NCBI RefSeq assembly: GCF_042681745.1
Contig: NZ_JBHUGF010000009.1
Span: 166,699-230,698 of the forward strand
Direction: 5' to 3'
Length of the DNA: 64,000 nt
Origin: Saccharibacillus nicotianae
GTDB lineage: Bacteria; Bacillota; Bacilli; Paenibacillales; Paenibacillaceae
How positions within the stretch are numbered: the first letter of the stretch is position 1; each line of letters begins with the position of its first letter. Both the position numbers and the translations under genes were made by a program. Below are positions 43,794 to 53,109 of this stretch, piece after piece. Below the pieces are notes generated by a model. It saw only the letters and a list, made by a program, of their open reading frames with translations. It did not search any database and was not told the DNA's origin.

Positions 43794-44507
43794 TTATGAT
43801 TCTTTCATTTCTTCTGGCAAATCCATATTTTTAGATAACATTTGTTCGCGTAGCAAAGCCCATTGTTCACGCGAAGCTCGAATCATCGCAGAGTCTGTAA
43901 TCCGTTTATCATGAATAACGCGTGAGAACCATTTCACCGCTTCATTAAATTCACCGAGTCGGCGATGCAATTCACCGATCAGATACAGTAACTTGGCGTC
44001 CCCACCGCTAACACTTTCAATCTGATACACTTTAATATAAGAATCCAGACAATAGCGTAGAAAACGAAGTTCTTGCTCTGTTTCTCCTCCATAGCGATGT
44101 ATCCAGGCGATATGTTGAAGAAAACTCGCAATAATACGTTCTCGATCCCCAATCGCTTGTGCACACATTAATGCGAATTTATAAGATTCTAAAGCTTGTT
44201 CTCTTGTACGATGTCCACCCATATCACGCTTAATCAATCGACTGCCGATCTGCTCCATATACAGTTCACGCTGACGATCTGTTAAAGTTGCTTGTGAATT
44301 TTCAGTAGAAGCAAATCCACAATGCGGGCACATCCGTACCACATAAAAATCAGGATTTTCATGCTGATAATAAGCACAAAAGTCAGAGTCACGTCTGGAA
44401 GCTCTTTTCATACTCGGACGAACACGACTTGTTTTGAATTCTTCATCACACTGTGGACAGGTAATTTTTATCGTATATAACGGCTCTAACTCTGTTGTCC
44501 CCTCCAT
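43794..44507 (-). CDS. DUF2225 family protein
   Basis: A 237-residue protein with an N-terminal zinc-ribbon (ITCPQCDEEF ... RMCPHCGFAS) followed by an alpha-helical part resembling TPR repeats (YKFALMCAQAIGDRERIIASFLQHIAWIHRYGG). The invariant RRDSDFCAYYQHENPDFYVV segment identifies the family. Function unknown. It lies 24 bases after the truncated haemoglobin gene on the same strand and is probably in its operon. Confidence 0.88.
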   Translation of the reverse strand: MEGTTELEPLYTIKITCPQCDEEFKTSRVRPSMKRASRRDSDFCAYYQHENPDFYVVRMCPHCGFASTENSQATLTDRQRELYMEQIGSRLIKRDMGGHRTREQALESYKFALMCAQAIGDRERIIASFLQHIAWIHRYGGETEQELRFLRYCLDSYIKVYQIESVSGGDAKLLYLIGELHRRLGEFNEAVKWFSRVIHDKRITDSAMIRASREQWALLREQMLSKNMDLPEEMKES

Positions 44508-44531
44508 CTAACCCACTTCCCCCAAATCAAA

Positions 44532-44948
44532 TTAATGCGTATTTACAAAATGATGAGCCGGCCCTGATAAACGATCTACTACAAATATACGCAATTCGTC
44601 TTCAATCTGGAGCTCCTTCAAAGCTTCATTCATACAGGCTAACCAAGCATCTGCTTTTTCATCGGTAATCTCAAAACCCATATGACGCGCTCGCATCATC
44701 GGATGACCATAAGCTTCAGAAAAAAGCGCAGGACCTCCAAAAAATTGAGAAAGAAACATATATTGTTTCTCCATCACAGGATTGATATCTTCAGGAAAAA
44801 GCGGCCCGATTAAAGGATCACGCTGTACTTTAGGATAAAAAGCTTCGACCAAGCGCTTGATGCCATCTGCTTCGCCTAGCAATACATATAAAGATTGATC
44901 AAATTTCACTCTTGCTCGCCAACTTTCTTTCGATACGTCATGTGTCAA
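44532..44948 (-). CDS. glbO: Group II truncated haemoglobin
   Basis: A protein of up to 138 residues with TrHbO hallmarks: FYPKVQRDPLIGPLFPED, QYMFLSQFFGGPALFSEAYGHPMMRARHMGFEIT (with the proximal His) and WLACMNEAL (Trp G8). It binds O2 or NO and is linked to oxidative or nitrosative protection; the Bacillus homologue is YjbI. Start choice is uncertain: the ATG at 44948 has no ribosome binding site and lies directly after a TATAAT sequence (44954-44949), so GTG at 44909 (MKFDQSLY...) is a real alternative. Confidence 0.88.
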   Translation of the reverse strand: MTHDVSKESWRARVKFDQSLYVLLGEADGIKRLVEAFYPKVQRDPLIGPLFPEDINPVMEKQYMFLSQFFGGPALFSEAYGHPMMRARHMGFEITDEKADAWLACMNEALKELQIEDELRIFVVDRLSGPAHHFVNTH

Positions 44949-44957
44949 ATTATATCA

Positions 44958-44991
44958 TAAAAAAGACGCCAAAGATTTCTTTAGCGTCTTT
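44958..44991 (-). terminator. Terminator upstream of glbO
   Basis: AAAGACGC / GCGTCTTT plus T run on the minus strand. It ends the transcript of the 33-aa gene at 45046. Confidence 0.82.
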
Positions 44992-45045
44992 CATCCATAT
45001 ATAATATATAAAAAAATATAATGTAAAATACAAGTGCGGTCTAGG

Positions 45046-45147
45046 TCAATACATGCTTCGATCCTCTTCACCAGATTGAACAAAGGAAGCACGAATGACG
45101 TACACGAATAGACATACGAGAATACCGGCAAGAATGCTTGTAGTCAT
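45046..45147 (-). CDS. Very small membrane protein (33 aa)
   Basis: GGAG is 8 bases before the ATG at 45147. The product is one hydrophobic helix (ILAGILVCLFVYVIRASFV) with a short acidic tail (QSGEEDRSMY). It is followed by its own terminator at 44958-44991, which strongly supports a real transcribed gene. No family recognised. The 45148-45456 gap ahead of NAD kinase shows no gene. Confidence 0.68.
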   Translation of the reverse strand: MTTSILAGILVCLFVYVIRASFVQSGEEDRSMY

Positions 45148-45456
45148 GTTCATCACTCCATTCTAAGTGTGTACTAACAATCATTGACAATTCCGACGAC
45201 CATTTATACCTTTATTTTATCATACCTTTTTGCAGAATATAACCCTTTTTGCAAACGCTTTCTTTAACAATTAGATTACAAACTCTTTACAGAACCCTAC
45301 ATTATGTCCGTTATGTATCAGTCGTATGACTAAACCCTATTTAATTTAAAATAGATTTACAGTTAAACATTGTGTTCCGCTCAAGAATTGATTATCATCG
45401 AAGGTGAGTATATTTACAAAGGATTTAACGATAAAGGACAAAGGAGCTTTCCAAAC

Positions 45457-46263
45457 TTGAGATACTATGTGCTTGATCGTGGAGATCAATTATCTATCGA
45501 ACTGAGCGAGCAATTCCATAAGCTTGCTGCCGAACGCGGATTTCAGCTAGATGCTGAATCACCAGAGATCGTCGTATCTATTGGTGGAGACGGAACTATG
45601 CTTCATGCTTTTCACACATTTATCGATCATATCCCAGACTTAGCATTTGTCGGTATTCATACCGGGCATTTAGGATTTTATGCTGACTGGAAAGCAGATG
45701 AATTGGCTGATTTGGTTAATTTTATGGCGGGCGAGTCATCGACATCAGATCGTCATCCCAAAATCGTCAAATATCCATTAATCGAATTGGATATTCAGAC
45801 GAAGAGCGGAACGACTCATCATACGGTACTTAACGAATTTACACTCAAAGGGGTAGACGGAACGACTGTAGTCGCTCAAGTCGATATCAACGATGAGATT
45901 TTTGAAATGTTCCGCGGTGATGGAATCTGTGTATCTACACCTTCTGGAAGTACTGCGTATAACAAAGCACTTGGTGGTGCTATGGTACATCCAACGATTG
46001 AAGCTCTTCAGATCGCTGAGATTGCTTCGATCAACAACCGGATTTATCGTACACTCGGTTCTTCTTTAATGTTACCTAAACATCATCATTGTGATATTCA
46101 TTCACGCAAACCGCAAAAGCTACAATTGACTATGGATCATTTAAATATGTCATTTGATGATCTGATTTCAATTCGATGCCAGGTTTCCAAAAAGCAAGTA
46201 AGCTTTGCACGTTATCGTCCTTATCCATTTTGGAATCGTGTACGTCAATCATTTCTAGGATAA
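45457..46263 (+). CDS. nadK: NAD kinase
   Basis: A 268-residue NAD kinase. The GGDGTM motif (residues 43-48) and the STPSGSTAYNKALGG motif are both present. It phosphorylates NAD to NADP, and an Asp-rich region (DGTTVVAQVDINDEIFEMFRGDGICVS) shapes the NAD site. Start choice: TTG at 45457 about 10 bases after AAAGGAG gives MRYYVLDRGDQLS, the usual Paenibacillus start; the frame continues upstream to 45370 without a ribosome binding site. Confidence 0.93.
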   Translation: MRYYVLDRGDQLSIELSEQFHKLAAERGFQLDAESPEIVVSIGGDGTMLHAFHTFIDHIPDLAFVGIHTGHLGFYADWKADELADLVNFMAGESSTSDRHPKIVKYPLIELDIQTKSGTTHHTVLNEFTLKGVDGTTVVAQVDINDEIFEMFRGDGICVSTPSGSTAYNKALGGAMVHPTIEALQIAEIASINNRIYRTLGSSLMLPKHHHCDIHSRKPQKLQLTMDHLNMSFDDLISIRCQVSKKQVSFARYRPYPFWNRVRQSFLG

Positions 46264-46298
46264 TAGGAACGATAATATTGCCTAACTTTAGCAACATC

Positions 46299-46347
46299 TA
46301 AAAAAGCTTCCAAACGCCACAGTGATTGTGGAATTGGAAGCTTTTTG
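46299..46347. terminator. Bidirectional terminator (nadK / yutD)
   Basis: AAAAAGCTTCCAA / TTGGAAGCTTTTT with an inner CCACA / TGTGG stem. Confidence 0.85.
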
Positions 46348-46362
46348 TTGTAAACGATAAAA

Positions 46363-46983
46363 TTAAGATTTGGAACTTTCTTCGCTTGGTTTCACTTCTG
46401 CCTCGACTTTTGTCTGGCTTTCTACAGATAGCGGTTGTACAGGCTCTGTGGAACGTTCTACAGGCTTTTCTGTAACAGGTACTTCTACTACTTCTACTAC
46501 TTCTACTGTTTCTACAACAGGTACTATTGGAGTTGCAGGCGCAACTGGAGCAGATGCAGGCACAGCTTTGGAAGCTGTTTTTTCCTGCTTGTCTTTTTTA
46601 GAATGATTTCCTTGTCCTCTAGACGATTTCTCGGATTTCTCAGACTTTTCTGCTTTTTCTCCATTCGCTGGCTTTGGTGGTTCTGCGACTTCTTTTGTTT
46701 TTTGTAATACAAAATAAGCACAGCCAAAGTTACAGTATTCATTAATATATTCAGTCAAGCTGGATAAAGAAGTATCTTTGCCAGCTTTGGGATGTCCATC
46801 ACGATAAAATCCTTTGAGACGCAATTGATTATAACCCCAGTCTCCTAGAATATAATCATACCGATCCAATACTTCACTATATCGTTCACGGAATATTTCT
46901 GCATTCCAACCATCACGATGCTCTTTAATAATTTCGTATGTTTTACCGCCGATTTGAATCAAGGTTCTCCCGCCTTTCAGCAT
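46363..46983 (-). CDS. yutD: YutD family protein (DUF1027) with long low-complexity tail
   Basis: A 206-residue protein. The first 95 residues are the YutD domain (IIKEHRDGWNAEIFRERYSEVLDRYDYILGDWGYNQLRLKGFYRDG ... YINEYCNFGCAYFVLQK). The remaining 110 residues are Lys/Glu/Ser-rich and then Val/Glu/Pro-rich, a tail absent from short Bacillus homologues. Function unknown. It starts right at the lipA stop (TAAATG), matching the Bacillus yutB(lipA)-yutC-yutD order. A TTG seven codons downstream, after GGGAG, is another possible start. Confidence 0.85.
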   Translation of the reverse strand: MLKGGRTLIQIGGKTYEIIKEHRDGWNAEIFRERYSEVLDRYDYILGDWGYNQLRLKGFYRDGHPKAGKDTSLSSLTEYINEYCNFGCAYFVLQKTKEVAEPPKPANGEKAEKSEKSEKSSRGQGNHSKKDKQEKTASKAVPASAPVAPATPIVPVVETVEVVEVVEVPVTEKPVERSTEPVQPLSVESQTKVEAEVKPSEESSKS

Positions 46984-47877
46984 TTAGACCGTCGAGGTTT
47001 CCTTCGACTTCGATGCGGATTGAACCTGTTCATGCGCATGATAGGAACTGCGGACAAGCGGACCAGACTCAACATGACTGAATCCACGCTTTAATCCTTC
47101 TTCTTTTAAAATTGCAAATTCATCAGGAGTATAATATTTAGCCACATCCAAATGTTTTGGTGAAGGCTGCAAATATTGTCCAATCGTCATAATATCGCAA
47201 TCCATGGCACGAAGGTCATCCATTGTTTTTAAAATTTCATCCCATTCTTCACCTACACCTAGCATAATACTAGATTTGGTTGGAATCGAAGGTTGTAGTG
47301 TTTTGGAGTTACGTAATAATTCCATAGAACGAGGATATTTAGCTCTTGCACGAACGCGGTCAGACATCCGTTCCACTGTTTCAATATTATGATTCAGAAT
47401 ATCCGGTTTAGCATCCATAACAATTTTGAGTGAATCAATATCTCCCATAAAATCAGGGATTAACACTTCGACACTACAAAGTGGTAAACGCTTGCGAACG
47501 GCACGAATTGTTTCCGCAAAAATATTTGCTCCGCCATCTTTCAGATCATCACGAGCTACACTGGTAATAACACAATGTTGAAGCCCCATATTTTCAGCCG
47601 CTTCCGCAACCCTTTCTGGTTCTTGCAAATCAAGCTCCGTAGGCATCCCCGTATTGACTGCGCAAAAACGGCAAGCACGTGTACAAATATCTCCCAAAAT
47701 CATAAAAGTAGCTGTACGATTCGCCCAGCACTCATAAATGTTAGGACAGCGCGCTTCCTCGCAGACGGTATGAAGAGTTTTGGAACGCATCATACTTTTA
47801 ATTTCCTGATAGTTACTGTCATTGGTCATCTTGATTTTGATCCATTCAGGTTTCGGTTGTTTGGCTTTAGTGGACAA
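46984..47877 (-). CDS. lipA: Lipoyl synthase
   Basis: A 297-residue radical SAM enzyme. The auxiliary cluster cysteines are Cys39, Cys44 and Cys50 (CEEARCPNIYEC); the radical SAM cluster is Cys65, Cys69, Cys72 (CTRACRFC). It inserts two sulfur atoms into octanoyl groups on lipoyl-domain proteins such as PDH. TTG start 10 bases after GAAGG. The final serine typical of the family is in GPLVRSSYHA. Confidence 0.96.
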   Translation of the reverse strand: MSTKAKQPKPEWIKIKMTNDSNYQEIKSMMRSKTLHTVCEEARCPNIYECWANRTATFMILGDICTRACRFCAVNTGMPTELDLQEPERVAEAAENMGLQHCVITSVARDDLKDGGANIFAETIRAVRKRLPLCSVEVLIPDFMGDIDSLKIVMDAKPDILNHNIETVERMSDRVRARAKYPRSMELLRNSKTLQPSIPTKSSIMLGVGEEWDEILKTMDDLRAMDCDIMTIGQYLQPSPKHLDVAKYYTPDEFAILKEEGLKRGFSHVESGPLVRSSYHAHEQVQSASKSKETSTV

Positions 47878-48118
47878 GATAGTTGACCTTCCTTCCTCGG
47901 GTGTAATTGGCTTTCAGGATGTTACAATCTTTTGGGATTTATTATAACACGAATTAATGCATACCGAAATATTAGGCTTTCCTACTGTACTTTATTCGTT
48001 TACACTAAATACTATTGTAAGGATGTACAGTAGCATATTTGTCTAAACATCCATTAGATAAAATGTTAACCTAGTCCCGTATACTGTACGTTGATAGAAG
48101 AAAGGAATGAGGAAATAA

Positions 48119-49348
48119 ATGAACAAAGCTTCATCTAATCAACCTTTAACAGCATCTTCCTTAACCCGTTCAAAACGGTTATGGATTGCTTTGATTTTAG
48201 GTTCTTTATCTGCGTTTGCTCCATTATCAATCGATATGTACTTACCTGCTTTACCAACACTAGCTGCACATTTGAATACCAATGCTTCGCTGGCACAACT
48301 CAGTCTAACTGCTTGTCTGCTCGGTCTGGCATTCGGACAACTGCTTGTTGGCCCACTAAGTGATGTGAAAGGAAGACGTACTCCGCTGATCATCTCATTG
48401 ATCTTTTATACAGTAGCATCGCTGTGTTGTGCGTTAACACAAAGTATCGGTCTACTGATTGTGCTACGTTTTATTCAAGGTATTACAGGAGCCGCTGGCA
48501 TAGTGATTTCGCGTGCTGTAGTGCGAGATCTGTATTCCGGGCATGAATTAACCAAATTTTTCTCCTTGTTAATGTTGATCAACGGCGTTGCTCCTATTGC
48601 CGCTCCTATTATCGGTGGTGCATTACTGAAATTTGTACCGTGGCAAGGTATTTTTATTGTGTTAGCAATTATCGGTGCAGTCATGTTATTTATGGTATTG
48701 TTTGGTTTGCCGGAGACATTATCGAATGAACGCAAAGCTTCAGGTGGACTGAGTTCTACATTACGTACATTTGGACGATTGATCCAGGATCGTCATTTTA
48801 TCGGATTCGCGTTGTCACAAGCATTTATTACAGCCGCGATGTTTGCTTATATTGCAGGTTCTCCTTTTGTCGTGCAGACGATATTCGGTGTTTCTGCACA
48901 AGGATTTAGTTTGTTTTTTGCTATAAACGGATTAGGCATTGTCATTTTCGCTCAATTAGCAGGTCGTCTATCTGGTAAATACGGTGAACTGGTTATTTTG
49001 AAAATCAGTCTAGGAATTGCTTTTACCGCCGCTCTATTGTTATTGATTATTGCTATCGCAGGTGGTGGACTGTTACCTATTGCTATCATGTTATTCTTTG
49101 TCGTATCTTGTGTAGGTTCTGTAGGGGCTACATCGACTTCACTCGCGATGCAAAGTCAGGGCAATGCCGCAGGAAGCGCTTCTGCGCTGTTAGGACTGCT
49201 TCCGCTTCTATTAGGTGGAGCAGCTTCTCCATTGGTAGGACTCGGTAGTGGACTCACTGCTGTACCGATGAGTGTGGTTATTTTAGTAGCCGAAGTGCTC
49301 GCTGTACTATGCTTTATCGGTTTGGTGAGAAAACCTGTCAAAGTATAA
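48119..49348 (+). CDS. MFS multidrug efflux transporter, Bcr/CflA type
   Basis: A 409-residue protein with about 12 helices and the drug/proton antiporter signature LGLAFGQLLVGPLSDVKGRRTPLIISL near the first cytoplasmic loop. SIDMYLPALPTLAAHL and RFIQGITGAAGIVISRAVVRDLY are typical of the Bcr/CflA group, which export drugs, dipeptides or sulfonamides. Substrate not defined. AAAGGAATGAGG precedes the ATG. Divergent from lipA. Confidence 0.88.
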   Translation: MNKASSNQPLTASSLTRSKRLWIALILGSLSAFAPLSIDMYLPALPTLAAHLNTNASLAQLSLTACLLGLAFGQLLVGPLSDVKGRRTPLIISLIFYTVASLCCALTQSIGLLIVLRFIQGITGAAGIVISRAVVRDLYSGHELTKFFSLLMLINGVAPIAAPIIGGALLKFVPWQGIFIVLAIIGAVMLFMVLFGLPETLSNERKASGGLSSTLRTFGRLIQDRHFIGFALSQAFITAAMFAYIAGSPFVVQTIFGVSAQGFSLFFAINGLGIVIFAQLAGRLSGKYGELVILKISLGIAFTAALLLLIIAIAGGGLLPIAIMLFFVVSCVGSVGATSTSLAMQSQGNAAGSASALLGLLPLLLGGAASPLVGLGSGLTAVPMSVVILVAEVLAVLCFIGLVRKPVKV

Positions 49349-49436
49349 AAGTATATATGTGCTCTATTTTTTATAAGAGTTATTTTTATAAAGATTGTAT
49401 TACGATTGATCAAATCATAGCATACCCGCTACGACA

Positions 49437-49476
49437 AAAAAGGAACTTCTCTTTTCAGATGAAGTTCCTTTTTGTT
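49437..49476. terminator. Bidirectional terminator (MFS / rRNA methyltransferase)
   Basis: AAAAAGGAACTTC / GAAGTTCCTTTTT with an 11-base loop. Confidence 0.85.
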
Positions 49477-49498
49477 ATAGTTAAACGTCATATTATAA

Positions 49499-50296
49499 TT
49501 AGTAAGATATCCGCTGACGCATCGCTTCAAATAGCAGTATTGTCGATGCCATCGCCGCATTCAGCGACTCTGCTTGCCCTTGCATCGGAATCAAAATATG
49601 TTGATCCACTAATTCTGATACTTCTGCCGAAATGCCTTTACCTTCGTTACCAATCACGATCCAGGCTCCTGTTGTAAAATCAAACTCATAACAAGATTGG
49701 GTAGCTTGTAACGATGTACTTAGCACTAGATGCCCGTTTTGCTTCGCAACAGGTAACAGCTCACTGAGATCACTTTCGATCACAGGCAAATGAAACAATG
49801 AACCCATTGTTGAACGAATCGTTTTCGGATTATACAGATCAGCACAACCTTTACCAAGTACAATACCGTTTGCTCCTGCCGCATCACTACTACGAATAAT
49901 CGTGCCCACATTGCCTGGATCTTGAACATTATCCAGTACCATGACCAGACTATGATCAATCTCTAGCAGGCGATCTGTAAGCGCGTTACGTTTGTACACA
50001 ATAGCAAAAACAGGCTGTGGTGTTTTGGTATCTGTGCATTTGGCAAGTATAGCTTCCGATACAGCAATATACTGAGCCCCACCAGAATAACTAGCAATAT
50101 CATCACGTAGTTCAGCAGGAATCCCTTTTTCTGTATCATAGACGATACAATCGATATCCCAATCACTGCGAAGAACTTCACTCACTAGATGAATACCTTC
50201 TACAATAAATTTACCCTGCTTATCCCGATGCTTTTTCTCAAGCAATTGCGCCCATTCCTTGACTTTCGCATTCTGGGTCGATAGAATTTCGGTCAT
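49499..50296 (-). CDS. SpoU/TrmH-family RNA 2'-O-methyltransferase
   Basis: A 265-residue SPOUT methyltransferase. An N-terminal L30e-like substrate domain (STQNAKVKEWAQLLEKKHRDKQGKFIVEGIHLVSEVL) precedes the knotted catalytic domain with NVQDPGNVGTIIRSSDAAG, IGNEGKGIS and IPMQGQAESLNAAMA. It should methylate a ribose in rRNA or tRNA; the homologue in Bacillus is YsgA. Its ATG overlaps the upstream ktr stop (ATGA), so it is translationally coupled. Confidence 0.9.
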   Translation of the reverse strand: MTEILSTQNAKVKEWAQLLEKKHRDKQGKFIVEGIHLVSEVLRSDWDIDCIVYDTEKGIPAELRDDIASYSGGAQYIAVSEAILAKCTDTKTPQPVFAIVYKRNALTDRLLEIDHSLVMVLDNVQDPGNVGTIIRSSDAAGANGIVLGKGCADLYNPKTIRSTMGSLFHLPVIESDLSELLPVAKQNGHLVLSTSLQATQSCYEFDFTTGAWIVIGNEGKGISAEVSELVDQHILIPMQGQAESLNAAMASTILLFEAMRQRISY

Positions 50297-50955
50297 TCTT
50301 CTAGCCCTAATTCCATTTTAAGCAGATCATTTTTTTGCCCAACAATGACCAGAATATCATCCGGTTTGAGGCGCTCATCCGGTGAAGGCGCAATATTCAT
50401 CTGACTGCCTCGTTTGATTGCCATCACATTACAGCTATATCTGACACGAATATTGAGTTCTTTTAGATTCGAACCGATCATTGGCTCAGAAGCTTTCATT
50501 TCCACAATACTGTAATCTTCTGAAATCTCGATATAATCGAGTACGTTAGGCGATGTTAAATGATGAGCTACCCGCACACCCATATCACGTTCTGGGAAAA
50601 TCACTTTGTCTGCACCGATCCGAGTCAATACTTTACCATGCAGTTCATTTTGTGCTTTAACCAGAATCGTTGGAATATCCATTTCTTTGAGAATCAGTGT
50701 GGTTAAGATACTGGATTGAATATCTTCTCCAATTGCAACTACCACTACATCAAAGTTACGCAATCCCAAGGAACGCAAAGCTTCTTCATCGGTAGAATCT
50801 GCTGTTACGGCTTGAGTTACGATTTTGGATACTTCTTGTATACGATGTTCATCTGAATCGATAGCCAATACGTCAAAGCCCATCTCACTCAATGTTTTGG
50901 CAATGCTAGAACCAAAGCGTCCGATACCAATAATGGCATACTGCTTTCTAGGCAT
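50293..50955 (-). CDS. Ktr potassium-uptake regulatory subunit (KtrA/KtrC)
   Basis: A 220-residue protein with an RCK_N Rossmann domain (IIGIGRFGSSIAKTLSEMGFDVLAIDSD) and an RCK_C domain (YSIVEMKASEPMIGSNLKELNIRVRYSCNVMAIKRG). It gates a KtrB/KtrD membrane partner in response to ATP/ADP and c-di-AMP. No membrane partner is encoded next to it, which resembles the separate ktrC arrangement of Bacillus. Confidence 0.9.
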   Translation of the reverse strand: MPRKQYAIIGIGRFGSSIAKTLSEMGFDVLAIDSDEHRIQEVSKIVTQAVTADSTDEEALRSLGLRNFDVVVVAIGEDIQSSILTTLILKEMDIPTILVKAQNELHGKVLTRIGADKVIFPERDMGVRVAHHLTSPNVLDYIEISEDYSIVEMKASEPMIGSNLKELNIRVRYSCNVMAIKRGSQMNIAPSPDERLKPDDILVIVGQKNDLLKMELGLEE

Positions 50956-50999
50956 ATTGTAACCTCCAAGCTTTTCATAAGCATACGCTGTATTTAATA

Positions 51000-52583
51000 T
51001 TAAGGAGCCATTTCCAAAAATTGAGCATCTGGATTTTTATCGATTGCTGTACGCATCGCATACTCATTTTCAAACAACACAACATGATTTCCTTTTTTAT
51101 CTTTCACGAGTGTAGAGTTAATACGGAATTTGGAAGCATCTACTTTATCGGTAATGATCCAACGTGCAAATTGGAACGGCATGCGTTGCAATTGTACATC
51201 TACACCATACTCATTTTTCATCCGATATTCGAATACTTCAAATTGCAATTGTCCAACTACGCCGAGAATTGTTTCATCAAAGCTAACGGTATTAAATACT
51301 TGAATCGTACCTTCTTCTGTCAGTTGGTCGATTCCTTTTTGATATTGCTTGTGTTTCAGTGCATTTTTGACCGTCACTTTAGCAAAAATCTCTGGTGAGA
51401 ACGTAGGCAATTCATCAAATACGATATCAGAACCCTGACTTAACGAATCTCCAATACGGAAAATACCCGGATCGAACAAACCTACAATATCGCCAGGATA
51501 AGCGGTCTGGACGATATCACGATCTTGTGCCAAAAATTGTTGTGGTTGTGCCAGTTTGATTTCTTTACCTGCACGTACATGGCGAACACTCATACCACGT
51601 TCAAATTTACCAGATACCACACGTAAAAAAGCAATACGATCGCGGTGAGCTGGATTCATATTCGCTTGAATTTTAAATACATACCCGCTGAACTTATCAT
51701 TCATTGGATCAATCATACCTGCTGTGCTACGGCGCGGTTCTGGCTTAGGTGCAAGTTCTAAAAAGTTTTCTAAAAATGTCTGCACACCAAAGTTATTAAC
51801 TGCACTACCGAAGAAGATCGGTGTCAATTCACCACGTAATATTTTATCATAGTCAAAAGGATCTCCTGCTACATCTAACAACTCAATATCCTGACCGAGT
51901 TGATCATACAAAAACTCGCCAGCCATTTCTTTAATAATCGGATCGCGATAATCTTCTACTTTTTGTACTTCAATCGTAGAATGGTCTTTACCATTAAACA
52001 ATTCGACCTGTGTTTTCATTCGATCATAGACACCAGACAACTCGCGTCCCATACCGATCGGCCAGTTCATAGGTACAGAGCGAATACCCAATACTTGCTC
52101 TAATTCTTCCATCAATTCAAAAGGACTTTGTCCTTCACGGTCTAACTTATTAATAAATGTAAAAATTGGAATACCACGTTGCGCACACACTTTAAATAGT
52201 TTGATCGTTTGTGCTTCGACACCTTTAGCGACGTCAATCAACATCACTGCTGCATCTGCCGCAGTCAATGTACGATACGTATCTTCACTAAAATCTTGGT
52301 GACCTGGTGTATCCAGTATATTAATACGATGTCCATTATAATCAAATTGCATTACTGAAGAAGTAACCGAGATCCCCCGTTGTTTCTCAATCGCCATCCA
52401 GTCACTGGTCGCATGTTTATTAGCTTTACGGGCTTTCACTGAACCCGCTTCACGAATTGCGCCCCCGAATAACAATAATTTTTCTGTTAAAGTTGTTTTC
52501 CCGGCATCCGGGTGAGATATAATGGCAAACGTTCTACGTTTGTCGACTTCATTTTGCAAAGCTTGATCTATCGTTTTACTCAT
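51000..52583 (-). CDS. prfC: Peptide chain release factor 3
   Basis: A 527-residue translational GTPase. G1 is SHPDAGKTTLTEKL, G3 is DTPGHQDF, G4 is NKLD. The ERGISVTSSVMQF segment (here QRGISVTSSVMQFDY) is the RF3 form of the effector region. It recycles RF1/RF2 after termination. RF3 is patchy in Firmicutes but common in Paenibacillus. Start: ATG at 52583, 8 bases after AGAAGGGA; an earlier GTG has no spacing. Confidence 0.95.
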   Translation of the reverse strand: MSKTIDQALQNEVDKRRTFAIISHPDAGKTTLTEKLLLFGGAIREAGSVKARKANKHATSDWMAIEKQRGISVTSSVMQFDYNGHRINILDTPGHQDFSEDTYRTLTAADAAVMLIDVAKGVEAQTIKLFKVCAQRGIPIFTFINKLDREGQSPFELMEELEQVLGIRSVPMNWPIGMGRELSGVYDRMKTQVELFNGKDHSTIEVQKVEDYRDPIIKEMAGEFLYDQLGQDIELLDVAGDPFDYDKILRGELTPIFFGSAVNNFGVQTFLENFLELAPKPEPRRSTAGMIDPMNDKFSGYVFKIQANMNPAHRDRIAFLRVVSGKFERGMSVRHVRAGKEIKLAQPQQFLAQDRDIVQTAYPGDIVGLFDPGIFRIGDSLSQGSDIVFDELPTFSPEIFAKVTVKNALKHKQYQKGIDQLTEEGTIQVFNTVSFDETILGVVGQLQFEVFEYRMKNEYGVDVQLQRMPFQFARWIITDKVDASKFRINSTLVKDKKGNHVVLFENEYAMRTAIDKNPDAQFLEMAP

Positions 52584-52668
52584 TTCCACGTTCCCTTCTC
52601 CTCTTGGTTCATCCCTCTATTATAACACATTTACAGCACAAAATAAGAGAAGAAATCGCGGGCATGTG

Positions 52669-53061
52669 CTATTTTCCATTGCGTCGGAATGATTCTACAT
52701 AGCTCACAATTGCTGCATCTTCTTTGCTTAACAAAAAGAGCAGGCTTGTCTTTAATTCATCCAGCCTGCGTATTTCTGCATCGATCTCTTCTATTTGAGT
52801 ACGTACTGCTTCTTTTAACGTTTCGATTCCTGTTCCACGACCGAGTAACTGAAGAATATCTCCGATTCGGTTTAGCGAGTAGCCAAGCGACTGAGCATCT
52901 TTGATAAATTTGAGCATTACCAGATAGTCATCCGAATATAGACGGTACCCACCTTCACTACGTACGGGAGCGGGCAAGATGCCTTCGTCTTCATAGAAAC
53001 GGATTGCCGCCATACTGACACCAGTCTGTTTTGCTAGCTGTCCGCGTGTCATCCCTTCCAT
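52669..53061 (-). CDS. MerR family transcriptional regulator
   Basis: A 130-residue regulator with the MerR winged helix-turn-helix (RGQLAKQTGVSMAAIRFYEDEGILPAPVRSEGGYRLYSDD) and a C-terminal dimerisation coiled coil. The effector-binding end has no conserved cysteine pair, so the metal-sensing MerR types are unlikely; a small-molecule or redox signal is possible. It follows the alpha/beta hydrolase by 48 bases, and a MerR-type operator lies ahead of that gene, suggesting it regulates both. Confidence 0.88.
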   Translation of the reverse strand: MEGMTRGQLAKQTGVSMAAIRFYEDEGILPAPVRSEGGYRLYSDDYLVMLKFIKDAQSLGYSLNRIGDILQLLGRGTGIETLKEAVRTQIEEIDAEIRRLDELKTSLLFLLSKEDAAIVSYVESFRRNGK

Positions 53062-53109
53062 TGCTTAACCCTCCCTCACTTTGATAATGTGCTTATATAA
53101 TACTATCGT

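Noticed and set aside
46370..46707. Ser/Thr- and Phe/Tyr-rich plus-strand frames opposite yutD
   Set aside because: Complement of the low-complexity tail of yutD, without ribosome binding sites.
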